Origin: Patagioenas fasciata
Taxonomy: Eukaryota > Chordata > Aves > Columbiformes > Columbidae
Reading direction: 5' to 3'
Assembly: GCF_037038585.1 (NCBI RefSeq)
Contig: NC_092520.1
Span: forward strand, 144,707,104 to 144,771,103
Length of the DNA stretch: 64,000 bases
This document shows positions 1 to 7,916 of this stretch, piece by piece. The notes beneath the pieces are model-generated. The model had not been told where the DNA came from, did not search any database, and was given only the letters and a program-made list of their open reading frames with translations. How positions within the stretch are numbered: the stretch's first letter is position 1; every line of letters starts with the position of its first letter. Position numbers and translations under genes: made by a program.

Positions 1-775
1 ATGGGTCATACTGTGCCCCTGCCTCCTTTATCCTCAGCTTTAGAAGCTGCATCCTGTGGAGCAGCTAAGGTATTATTTCCAATTTCACTGTTATTTGCAA
101 GGGAATATTGAAAATCCCAAACAACCCAGCCCCTTTATGTGTACAGTTCAGATGTGCTTTGCTTGTGCACTTGAAAACCTTATAAAGTGCTGGGAAAGGA
201 AGGTGGGCAAAATGAGGATGGGAAGCTTGCCTAGGTGGTTCTGGAGGAAAGAAAAACAGCGAGCAGCTCTGCCAGTGGAAAAGGCCAAACACGAGAGAGG
301 AGCAGGGTGCGGGGAAGAGAGGGTGTTCAGAGGCTATTAGAGGAGTCAGGACATTCTTCGCGCAGACCTCCCTATAAACACTCCTCCTCTCCTTCCTGGT
401 TCACTCCTCCCAAGTTTTGATTGGGGTTTTGTTGTTTGTTGTTGTGTTGTTTTCCTTTCTTTCTCTAATCCTCTCTTCCGATCTTTGCCTGGCTGCATCT
501 TCAGCTTAAATGGCAACAGCGAGAGGGAAAACTGGCTAGTTGCGCTAACGGACTTTGGGCTCGTTCTCAGAGCTCGCCTCCCCCCATCATCCCCACCGCC
601 TTCCCCGCACAGCCACGCTGCTGTACCCCTCTTTGGCAAGACGATGGCGCTGTGCTCTTTCCAGATCCTTACTCCAGCTCTCTCGAGTACTTTTTTTTTT
701 TCTTTTTTTTTTTACGCTTCGCTGCTACTACGGGCCTCTCTCACGATTTGCTGCGGCCATCGGGGGTGCCTGACT

Positions 776-783
776 GTAAACAA
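776..783 (+). promoter_or_regulatory. FOXO-type motif GTAAACAA
   Basis: An exact match to the FOXO/DAF-16 core GTAAACAA lies about 2.4 kb upstream of the CDKN1B core promoter. FOXO factors are known activators of p27 transcription. An 8-mer is expected about twice by chance in 64 kb counting both strands, so the assignment is only a candidate. Confidence 0.25.
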
Positions 784-956
784 AACACTTTAGATCATGG
801 CAAGGTCGCTGCAGACACAGCCTTTTTCTCCTTTGCAGCCGCAGTGATTTAAGGTGGATTGCCGAGACAAGCAATGCAGACGAGGAGGGGAGGAAGCTGA
901 AAGGGCCGTGGGGTCCGAGTCAGACCCCTGAGCTTAGGCTCGGTCCCTGCAGCCAC

Positions 957-1000
957 GGATGCTCCAGGGATGCGGATGCTCCAGGGATGGAGATGCTCTC
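957..1000. repeat. Short tandem repeat, 17-bp unit
   Basis: Two adjacent 17-bp copies (957-973 and 974-990) sharing GGATGCTCCAGGGATG are followed by a partial third copy beginning AGATGCTC. The copies differ only at the last base of the unit. It appears to be a small local minisatellite with no evident function. Confidence 0.75.
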
Positions 1001-2942
1001 CCACCCCAGCCTTAATTCTTCGTTTTAATATACTTGTACAGCATCTAGGGGGTTAGTCTCAGGCCCTTGTGCTAGGGGAGGTATAAACAGAATAACAACA
1101 TCAAGAAAGAAGGTTCTTGTCCTACAGTAATTTGCTCCTAGTGAGCAGAGACTGGGAACTCCTCATCTCAGGAGTCACTTGTGGGACATTGAGTAGGTTA
1201 CCAGCAGGGAGGCTCCATCAGTAGGGTGAGCCCTGGTCATCTTCAGGGAGCCCCAGGACTTATTTTGTACATGGCTTTCTTAGTGTACGATGGCTCTCTT
1301 GTGTAGATCAACAAAACAAGCCAAATGTCCCACACCTGACAGAGAAAGTGAAGAGATTTTTGAAATGGCACTTCCTTGCTAGTGGCTGTGGAAGTTAGAG
1401 ACAGGAAAGCCTGGAGAAATGAAAATGAAATCCTGCAAATGAAAGCAGATGAATAGTCCCCACTTTGCCATCTAATGCAGTTTTATTATGGACTTTCAAC
1501 TTCAAAAAAATTTCTCAGCTCCTGCAGACATGAGAGTGTCAGCTTTAATTTTCTGTAAGTGAATTGTTAGAGCTTGCAGTTGCTGAGAAGAGTTGGAAAA
1601 CAACTTCTGAGTGCTGAAAAACCCAGCAAACAAATAAAAATAACATGTAAAATATTTTAGCCTTGTGGTTTTTAAACCAATCTCATTTGTTTTCTTCTTT
1701 TTTGTCTGTGAACATTATTTTTCGAACTCAGATCTGGCAATACAGCAATTACTTGGGCAAGTGGTGTGAGCAGAGACCAGAGGCTGCTACCTCAGGGCTG
1801 ACGAAGGCAAGCAAACTGTTGTGGCCTGGGCTTGAACACTGTGTAATAGTTTTGTTCCCTCTCAGTAAGTGCAGAGTTTAGCATAGCAGTTCGCAAGAAC
1901 AACTGCAGTGAAGGTTTCAGTGGTCCATCAAAACTATATATATATATACTCATACTGAACCAGAATGAGTCTGCATGTGTAAGTACATAACAGGGGAAAA
2001 GATCCATGTCTTCAAGGCAAAAACAGTTGACTCTTCTCTCAGCTAGCTAAACCTAGCTGTGTTGACTCTTGCCTTGTTGAGATAGGTTGTCACTGGTGTG
2101 CACCTCCCCAGATGCAAAATTTGGAAAGGGCTGCTCTGCTTGCAGAGGAGACCTGGCCAGATGGATTGGTGTGAAGAGCCTCCAGCTCTCCAAAGATCCA
2201 GGCCCTGGATCTGGGCCCCTGGAAAAGTCAAAGCTTTCAGCACCTGAGAGCACTTACTGTGTCCTGCAATGCATTGAGGTGGCTGTCCTGTCTAGCAAGG
2301 GCTGGAGACAAGGTTGAATGGGGGGGACATCATGTTGCTCTGATCTCCACAGTACCTGCTGCGGCTATCCAAGGAAGTAGCTTAGAAAATCCCTGGCTGT
2401 GACTCTTGGCTCATCTAATCTTCCAAGCACACAAACAGGACAAAACAGAAATGCTTTTTTTTCTTTCCCCAGCTTGCTGAGATCTGAAATCCCTGTAGAG
2501 GCTTTTTTAGAGCTGTTTCTTCACCTAGTCCGTTCTCTAATTAGAAGGCAGTAAGAGGTGATCGTGCCCTCCCTCCATCACCGCCTCTTCTCCCCCCTCG
2601 AAGCCACTAGCCGGGCTCTGCAGCCGGTACGGTCGGGGTGCCGTGGGGTCGGAGTGCTGTTTTTCCCCGCATGTCCCCGGGGGGGCAGCCCCCCCACTAG
2701 CCCCGAGCCTGCCCCCAAGTCCGGACTTCGAGGGGCTGCGTCACTAAGGCTCAGCCCGGGAAAAATCAGAGTGGTCAGAGCCTCCTGTCACAGGAATGAA
2801 TCAAAATGTATCCAGCCGCCACCATTACTCAGACCGCCCGGGAAAGGAACGGGACGAGGTGGGTTTTTTAGGGGGGTGGCGAGCACTAATCTCTCCTAGC
2901 CTGGGCTTTGCGGAGGGAGGCAGCGAGCGAGGAACACGGTGC

Positions 2943-2950
2943 TTTCCCGC
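2943..2950 (+). promoter_or_regulatory. E2F consensus site
   Basis: TTTCCCGC matches the E2F consensus TTTSSCGC exactly and lies roughly 245 bases upstream of the predicted transcription start, inside the CpG island. E2F1 is a reported activator of CDKN1B in mammals, forming negative feedback on CDK2 activity. Occupancy in this species is inferred. Confidence 0.4.
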
Positions 2951-3130
2951 CCCTCTCGCCTCCATCGCCCCCGGTTCTCGTCCCCTGCCTCCCCCGCAGC
3001 GCAGCACGGCTCGGCTCGGCTTCGCTCAGATCGTAGGAGCAGCAGCCCAGCCCAGCGTAGTCCAGTCCGCGCCACCTTTAGAGCCGGCGGCGGCGGCGAG
3101 GTAGGGCCGGGCCGACGGGGCGGTGCCCGC

Positions 3131-3222
3131 CGCCGTAACCAATAGCTCGGCCGGGCTGTTTTAAATAGACTCGTCCTGTCAATCATTTTCTTCTTCGTCA
3201 GCCTCCCTTCAATCGCCATATT
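3131..3222 (+). promoter_or_regulatory. CDKN1B: CDKN1B core promoter and transcription start
   Basis: This block closely resembles the human CDKN1B proximal promoter as I remember it. In order it has a CCAAT box (3139-3143, NF-Y type, preceded by CGCCGCCGTAA), a TATA-like TTTAAATAG (3160-3168), a pyrimidine-rich stretch TTTTCTTCTTCGTCAGCC (about 3186-3203), and a YY1 motif CGCCATATT (3214-3222). The human mRNA starts within the pyrimidine stretch, which puts the start here at about 3190, some 25 bases after the TATA-like element and 50 after the CCAAT box. The start is homology-based and not measured. Confidence 0.85.
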
Positions 3223-3664
3223 GGGCAACCGAGAAAAGGGCTCGTCTCCGCTTGTTTTTTTCCGTCTCGCTTTTACTACGCGGCGGCGGGGACACCATCA
3301 CCAACGGGGGCATCACCATCACTGGCGGGGCAGCGCGGAGCCGGGGCCGCGGAGGGGCAGCGCCGCTCCCCGCCGCGCACCGCTCCTCCACCCGCCCGGG
3401 TCTCCCCGGCGGCGGCGGCGGCTCTCGGGGCTCATCCCCGGGCCGGCGCTTATGCAAGGGCGGCTCCTCGCCCATTCTCCGCGGGCCGAGGGTGAGCGGG
3501 GCCGAGGCGGGGCCGGAGAACGGGGCAGCGCGGAGAGGTGGCGCGGAGCGAAGCCGCCGAAAGCCGAGAAATAAAAGGCGGAGAGGAGGAGGAGGCGGCG
3601 GCGACTGGCGGGGGGAGAGCAGCGAGCAAAACAACCGCCGCCAGAAGAAAGAGGGTGGGGGGAG
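3190..3664 (+). other. CDKN1B: CDKN1B 5' untranslated region
   Basis: About 475 nt of very GC-rich leader lie between the predicted start and the p27 ATG, similar in length to the human leader. It begins with a pyrimidine tract, contains GGC-repeat runs (for example around 3409-3421) that could fold strongly, and holds one ATG-initiated upstream ORF (3452-3574). Human p27 translation is controlled through its leader (upstream ORF, reported IRES and U-rich elements), so this leader is probably also a control region. The U-rich element is only weakly represented here (TTGTTTTTTT near 3253). Confidence 0.75.
3452..3574 (+). CDS. Upstream ORF in the p27 leader, 40 codons
   Basis: This is the only ATG-initiated ORF I find in the leader before the p27 start. 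It begins at TATGCAAGG and ends in TAA, 90 nt before the main ATG and not overlapping it. The 40-residue peptide starts MQGRLLAHSP, is rich in Gly, Arg and Glu and has no recognisable domain. Its start context is weak (pyrimidine at -3, C at +4), allowing leaky scanning. Human CDKN1B has a shorter upstream ORF (about 29 codons) that makes p27 translation cell-cycle responsive, and a deletion affecting it has been found in a patient with endocrine tumours. Peptide conservation with the human ORF is not claimed; the supported parallel is position and arrangement. Confidence 0.45.
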   Translation: MQGRLLAHSPRAEGERGRGGAGERGSAERWRGAKPPKAEK

Positions 3665-4851
3665 ATGTCAAACGTCCGTATTTCTAATGGGAGCCCTACC
3701 CTGGAGCGCATGGAAGCCAGGCAGTCGGAGTACCCGAAGCCTTCAGCTTGCAGGAACCTCTTCGGGCCGGTGAATCACGAAGAGTTAAACAGGGACTTGA
3801 AGAAGCACCGCCAGGAGATGGAGGAGGCATGCCAGAGGAAGTGGAATTTCGATTTCCAGAATCACAAGCCGTTGGAAGGCAGGTACGAGTGGCAAGCCGT
3901 GGAGAAGGGGAGCTCGCCTGACTTCTACTTCAGACCCCCCAGGCTACTGAAAGCTGTCTGCAAGTCCGCCAGCCGCCAGAGCTTGGATGTAAACGGGAAT
4001 TGCCAAAACGTGGTTTTTGTCGGCTCTCAGGGAATCTCAGAGGACACTCACTGTGTAGATCAAAAGACTGATGTTTCTGAAAATCAGACGGACTTTGCAG
4101 AGCAGTGCACTGGGCAGAGGAAAAGACCTGCCACCGATGGTAACGTACCCTTGCGAAAAGTGGCAGCGCATTTCTCTGCCTGCCCGGCTGGTATCCGCGC
4201 CGGGGCTCTCGGCTCCTTTGCCCGTGCCACGCGTGGCCTGACCGCGGTGGGCTGTGTCCCGCTGAGCACCGGCTTGGTGTATCTCTTCCCCTTACTCCCC
4301 ACCTCCTTTCGCCTAAAAAAACCCCATGTGTTGTTTGCAGCCGCAGGGGGGGTCCCGCGTTAAATAGGAGCCGGTAGATTATTTGCAAAGAGAAGCCCTT
4401 AGACGCGGATCATCCACCCCGTCCTCTTGTCGCCCCTCTGCGGGGACCCGGCCTCCTACCCAGGGGGGAGGAGGTTCCTAACGCTCACGCGAAGCAAAAT
4501 ACGGACAGGGATTTTAAACGAAAACAGGAAACTTGCATCTCTTATCTAGAGAGAAGCCCATCTCCCTTCCCCTGCTCGCTTTCACGTAGCCGATAGCTGA
4601 CATGGATGGAGGTCCAGGAATATTCCTTCCCGGCCCCATCTCCTCCCCTCGGATGCCAAACAAGCGAAGGAAAATATTTTAATATCACTTCCCTCTCCCC
4701 CACCCTTGTTTTTAATTTTCCCCTCCTAGATTCCTCTCCTCAAAATAAAAGAGCCAACACAACAGAAGAAGAGGTTTCAGAAGACTCCCCCAGTGCCAGT
4801 TCAGTGGAGCAAACACCCAAGAAATCAAGCCCAAGAAGACATCAAACGTAA
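3665..4851 (+). CDS. CDKN1B: Cyclin-dependent kinase inhibitor p27Kip1 (two coding exons)
   Basis: p27 binds cyclin-CDK2/4/6 complexes and restrains G1-S transition in the nucleus. Coding exons are 3665-4139 (475 nt) and 4730-4851 (122 nt); the junction codon GAT gives Asp159 and the product is 198 residues, with exon sizes equal to human. The ATG has G at -3. Visible motifs: Ser10; cyclin-docking ACRNLFG (28-34); the kinase-inhibitory domain to about residue 93, including KWNFDF (59-64), Tyr74 and the CDK-pocket FYF (87-89); RKRPAT with Thr157; a bipartite nuclear signal (K153/R154 and K165/R166); the TPKK CDK2 site at Thr187, which creates the SCF-Skp2 degron; and the C-terminal Thr198. Oddities: residue 89 is Phe (Tyr in human), and PPRLL replaces the human PPRPP at 91-95. 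It is unlikely to be p21 or p57, because length, Thr187 region and C-terminus all match p27. Confidence 0.97.
4140..4729 (+). other. CDKN1B: CDKN1B intron 1 (590 nt, phase 1)
   Basis: The donor is GATG|GTAACG and the acceptor is a pyrimidine-rich CCCCTCCTAG|ATTCC, giving a GT-AG intron that interrupts the Asp159 codon after its first base, as in human. The exon 1 frame stays open into the intron for 74 more codons, to a TAA at 4361-4363. Retention would therefore replace p27 residues 159-198 with an unrelated tail. Confidence 0.93.
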
Positions 4852-4995
4852 ACCGTTTAGGTAGGTTCCCTTTAGGGTCTGGCATTAGGATGCAAATAAG
4901 GGAGAGAAAGGATTGACCCGAGTGCTTCTGTAAGGGTAGATGCGCTTCTGCGGGGTCTTTTTGTCCGAAGAAGGGTGGCTTTCCCCAAGCGTTCG

Positions 4996-5028
4996 GAGGT
5001 GGGGGTGTGGTGGAGGGTGGGGGTGGGA
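4996..5028 (+). other. G-rich run, possible G-quadruplex in intron 2
   Basis: Four G-tracts (GGGGG, GGG, GGGGG, GGG) occur within 33 bases of the sense strand. The first loop is about 9 nt, longer than the classic limit of 7, so folding is possible but not certain. Confidence 0.35.
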
Positions 5029-5563
5029 CGCCCAGGGTTTGAAAAACAAACAAAAAAAAACAAGGGCGAAGAGCAGCGCCGGGTTCCGCGGTCTCTCCTG
5101 GGTAGAGGCTGCGGTGTTGAGCCCCGGCCGCGGTGCGACCGACCCTGCCTTCCCTCCCCCCTTGGGGACCCGAGGCAGGGAGGGCCTCTTCCCAAGGACC
5201 GTGCGGGTGGAGGGACGGAGTTTCTAACGCGGCTGATGTATGATGTTAGATGACGGGATTTCGGGGGGCTTCCCGTGTGTCTAGTCTCCCCCCACCCTGG
5301 TTGATTTTTTTTCACCTACAATGTCAGCGCTGCCGTCGCATGCCGCGGCGACCTCCCACCCCGGCAGAAACAAGTTTGGTCTATGGGGAATCCAGGGATT
5401 TTCTTTAAAATTCGAGCTAAGCAAGGTGGTGGTTTTTTTTGGTGTGTGTGGGGTTTTTTTGTGTGTGTGGTGTTGTGCTTTTTTTTTTTCCCACCAGTTG
5501 TTTTGGTTTGTTTGTAGACGCTGGCAAAGGGAGTAGCGGGTTGATGGGAGTTGGGTTGTACGC

Positions 5564-5584
5564 TTTTTTTTTTTTTTTTTTTTT
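5564..5584. repeat. Poly-T tract in intron 2
   Basis: An uninterrupted run of 21 T follows a T/G-rich stretch (5428-5515). It is low-complexity intronic sequence with no sign of a flanking retroposon body. Confidence 0.85.
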
Positions 5585-6255
5585 GGTTCTTGTTGTTGTT
5601 TTGTTTTAAGGTGAGGGCAGGGCGGAGGGAGTTGGTAAATTGCGCCGGCGGTTTTCAGAGCCGAGGTTAGGAGGGAGGTTTTTACAAACACGATTTGCGA
5701 TTGTGCAGAAAGAGATTAAGCTGTAAAGCAGAAGTTGCAACAAATTAGTCCCGCTGGGGTGAGCCTTGGAGGAGCACGTCAGCATGCGTGGCTATGCAAA
5801 TGCCGCTACTACCGCCCGCTTGTTTGGGAAGGGGGTGGACGGGGGACACAGAGCGGGCCCAGCCCCGGGCTGGAGAGGAGGGAAGAGATCCCGCAGCCCT
5901 CATTTTCCCCGTTGTGGCCCAAAACGGGCCGAGGGCCGGCGGGCAAGGGTGCCAGCAGTGCGGCCCCGGGCCTGCGGGCAGCGCAGGGCCCCGCCCGGGC
6001 TGGGCCTGCCCGCCTCGGGGATGCGGTGTCGGCTTGAACCGGTTGAGGCGCGGATCGCGTTTCTTTCCGACGTTTTCTAATCGCCTTCTCCCTCCCCGGC
6101 TTCTCTTCCCCTCCAGCCCTCCCCGTTGCAGAGCGGAGGATGCGCGCGTCCTCGTTCATCGGGTGCGGCGTGGGGCGATGAAGCGAGGAAGATGTAGTGG
6201 AAACGAAAATACATATCGCCGATCTCCGTGGGATGGAGATCCTGTACAAGCACTG

Positions 6256-6329
6256 AAAAAAAAAAAAAAAAAGACAAAAAAACAACAGCAACAAAACAAA
6301 AACAACAACAAAAAAAAGAGCAAACAATA
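6256..6329. repeat. Expanded A/CAA-rich tract in the 3' UTR
   Basis: A run of 17 A is followed by mixed CAA and CAAAA repeats up to the conserved block ACACTAAAATTTTAGGC. The human UTR has only a short CAACAACA stretch at this place, so the tract looks expanded by several tens of bases. It could act as an internal oligo-dT priming site and create false 3' ends in cDNA data. Confidence 0.8.
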
Positions 6330-6378
6330 ACACTAAAATTTTAGGCACTCTTAAAAGACCTGCCTCTAAAAGCATTGG

Positions 6379-6385
6379 ATGTAGC
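6379..6385 (+). promoter_or_regulatory. miR-221/222 target site 1
   Basis: ATGTAGC followed by A is an 8-mer match to the miR-221/222 seed, in the same UTR context (TTGGATGTAGCATT) as the first of the two validated human p27 sites. Confidence 0.75.
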
Positions 6386-6430
6386 ATTGTGCAATTAGGT
6401 GTTTCCTTATTTGCTTCATTGTACTACCTG

Positions 6431-6438
6431 TGTATATA
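6431..6438 (+). promoter_or_regulatory. Pumilio recognition element TGTATATA
   Basis: This is an exact match to the PUM1/2 consensus UGUANAUA, lying between the two miR-221/222 sites. In human p27 mRNA, Pumilio binding here opens a local hairpin and exposes the second miR-221 site, lowering p27 as cells leave quiescence. The same arrangement and neighbouring bases are present. Confidence 0.75.
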
Positions 6439-6449
6439 GTTTTTACCTT

Positions 6450-6456
6450 ATGTAGC
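6450..6456 (+). promoter_or_regulatory. miR-221/222 target site 2
   Basis: A second ATGTAGC followed by A lies 12 nt after the Pumilio element. It matches the human site (TATGTAGCACATAAA) that is masked by pairing with the Pumilio region. Confidence 0.75.
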
Positions 6457-7057
6457 ACATAAACCTTGTTGGGAGGGGGGAGGGAGTGGAAGAGGGTGAC
6501 CGATTGGAACTTGCTTTCACAATCTAGCAAGCAAAGAAATGTATGAAGAGAAGCAATGTAGGTTTTTTATTCCTTAAAGATGTATTGTCCCTTTAAGTGG
6601 GTCTGCTGTGTTTTTGTCCCTTCCCTCCCACCACCCCATTTTTGTTTTTTAATGTACCATCGTGGTAAGCCTGTTCAGAGCAGATTATTACAGGCTGCTT
6701 GTGAAATTTCTTCCTAGTGAACTAAGCTGAAGAGGTGGGAGCTGTGATGATCCCGTTATGTAGTAGCAAAGGTTCACACCCCTCGACCTCAAATCCATAT
6801 GGCAGATTTGAATGCCTGTAAAAGTCATATAAAATCATGCTGTTGCTCCATTGATTGATTTTTAAAATTTTTTAATTTTTTTTAATAATCTGGAGAGCTT
6901 TTGGTCTAAATCTTAAATATTGTTTTCTGATCTGACCCACTTCCCAAAGTGTGCGTGTGTGTGAGGGAAAAGGGATACTACATCTTTAAACAGTGTTTCT
7001 ACATTGCCTGTGTACCTGTATGTAAAAATAAAAAAAAAAATGTTTGAAGTGTACCTG

Positions 7058-7065
7058 TGTACATA
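7058..7065 (+). promoter_or_regulatory. Second Pumilio element TGTACATA
   Basis: This is another exact UGUANAUA match, inside a block (GTACCTGTGTACATAACTCT) that also appears in the human p27 3' UTR. Its functional use is less well established than that of the first element. Confidence 0.55.
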
Positions 7066-7358
7066 ACTCTGTAAAGACACTGAGAAATTATACTAACTTA
7101 TTTATGTTAAAAGATTTTTTTTTTTAATCTAGAAGACAATATTTTTCCCCATAAAGCCAAAGTGGCATGTTTTTGTGCATTTGTAAATGCTCTATTTGGT
7201 AGACTTCTTAGTGGTTTTATTTTTTTTTTTTTTTTTCCTTTTTCTGACAATTAATATGGCTGTGCTTAAAGGATTGCAGACTGAGCCAATTTAATATTTT
7301 TTTTTTGTAATATGCGGGAAAAAAAATCCAGATTGATACTGTTTCACATCAAGCAATC

Positions 7359-7364
7359 AATAAA
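7359..7364 (+). terminator. CDKN1B: CDKN1B polyadenylation signal AATAAA
   Basis: A canonical AATAAA in the context CAATCAATAAACTGCCATA matches the human p27 signal context (AATCAATAAAG). A GT-rich element follows about 30 nt later, so cleavage is expected near 7380. Confidence 0.88.
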
Positions 7365-7381
7365 CTGCCATATGTAAGAAA

Positions 7382-7739
7382 TATGTTCATTACTGTGTGT
7401 TTCCACCTCCCTCAGCCTAGCACAGGATGAAATAAGGCTCCTTCAAGAAATACAGCACGTTTCCTTTGGGTATGTCTTCCTGTGTCTCCAGCGCAGGTGA
7501 AATTAAGGAATGCAACTCTCGCTCTCTTCACCCGAAGTGTCATGCCATCATTTCTCCTCTGTGATAACAGGGAATGATGTGCACTGTTAATGCAAGAGTG
7601 GAATTGCCTCTGTCACCTTTTTTTTTTTTCCCTGAGAAAAATACGTATCTCGAGGTATTTCTCGTACTTCTGTTGTTTGGCTCATAAGGCTTAAAACCCG
7701 AGCCCAAATTAGTACCTTCCTGGGCCGGACCGCTGCGTG
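7382..7739. other. Short intergenic spacer after CDKN1B
   Basis: Between the p27 polyadenylation site and the second CpG island I see no gene. The spacer contains a T11 tract at 7619-7629. The change to CpG-rich sequence begins near 7720. Confidence 0.6.
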
Positions 7740-7895
7740 TTCTACAACAGGGAGCCACCAAACCGTCCGGGTTTGCTGCGCCCCCTTTCCCCCGAGGGAC
7801 CTCTCGGGGACGGTGCCGTTAACTTTAGTCTTCATCCGACAGCTTTACGTGGAACCCTGGTGGATCTTCTCCCACGACGGCGTTTATTACTAACA

Positions 7896-7904
7896 AAGAT
7901 GGCG
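7896..7904 (+). promoter_or_regulatory. YY1-type motif in the second CpG island
   Basis: AAGATGGCG matches the YY1 core found just downstream of many vertebrate transcription starts, often containing the initiator ATG. A frame does begin at this ATG (7899), but its peptide is low complexity and I do not recognise it. Confidence 0.35.
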
Positions 7905-7916
7905 CCTCGCACACCC

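Larger units (their letters stand above)
1..2550. other. CDKN1B upstream flank, no gene recognised
   Basis: No coding exon can be supported here; the open frames are short and look like chance. The stretch holds a T-rich tract at 691-713, a FOX-type motif GTAAACAA at 776-783, a short tandem repeat at 957-1000 and a short TA run at 1935-1948. The part around 540-760 is richer in CpG than its surroundings, but I cannot tie it to a transcript. In mammals GPR19 lies upstream of CDKN1B on the opposite strand; nothing resembling its receptor coding exon is visible. Confidence 0.6.
2551..3230 (+). promoter_or_regulatory. CDKN1B: CpG-rich promoter region of CDKN1B
   Basis: GC content and CpG density rise sharply from about 2550 and stay high through the 5' UTR and coding exon 1, as expected for a CpG-island promoter. 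A perfect E2F consensus TTTCCCGC lies at 2943-2950 and GC boxes (GGGGCGG) occur near 3117-3123. E2F and Sp1 regulation of p27 is established in mammals; use of these particular sites is inferred from sequence only. Confidence 0.75.
4861..6116 (+). other. CDKN1B: CDKN1B intron 2 (3' UTR intron)
   Basis: A strong donor TTTAG|GTAGGT lies 9 nt after the stop codon, and the best acceptor is CTTCCCCTCCAG at 6105-6116; CCGTTGCAG ending at 6131 is an alternative. Human CDKN1B also has an intron just after its stop codon. Because the stop is so close to the junction, nonsense-mediated decay is not expected. The intron contains a G-rich run (4996-5028), T/G-rich low-complexity tracts (5428-5515) and a T21 tract (5564-5584), and becomes CpG-rich near its 3' end. 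Confidence 0.8.
6117..7380 (+). other. CDKN1B: CDKN1B non-coding exon 3 / 3' UTR
   Basis: This exon carries nearly the whole 3' UTR. Several blocks match the human p27 3' UTR as I recall it: the GATGAAGCGAGGAAGATG and ATACATATCGC segments near 6178-6220, 6337-6465 containing the two miR-221/222 sites and the Pumilio site, and 7045-7195 around GTACATAACTCTGTAAAGACAC and CCAAAGTGGCATG. It ends about 16 nt after the AATAAA at 7359-7364, with a GT-rich downstream element (TGTGTGTTTCC) near 7395. Its 5' boundary is tentative (6117 or 6132). An earlier AATAAA at 7027-7032 could give a shorter transcript. Confidence 0.88.

Noticed and set aside
3252..3773. 173-codon frame overlapping the p27 leader and start
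   Set aside because: It begins at a non-ATG codon and consists of GC-rich leader sequence read in another frame.
3665..4363. 232-codon single-exon reading of p27
   Set aside because: The terminal 74 codons lie past a good donor (GATG|GTAACG), and exon 2 restores the conserved p27 C-terminus including TPKK and the final Thr. The single-exon reading is kept only as a possible intron-retention product.
5809..6387. 192-codon minus-strand frame over intron 2 and exon 3 of CDKN1B
   Set aside because: It crosses the poly-A tract (giving poly-Phe/Leu/Val) and the GC-rich intron end; it is antisense to a recognised UTR and unlike any known protein.
7027..7032. Early AATAAA in the p27 3' UTR
   Set aside because: It lies in an A-rich run, and conserved UTR blocks continue past it to the canonical signal at 7359; noted only as a possible minor alternative.
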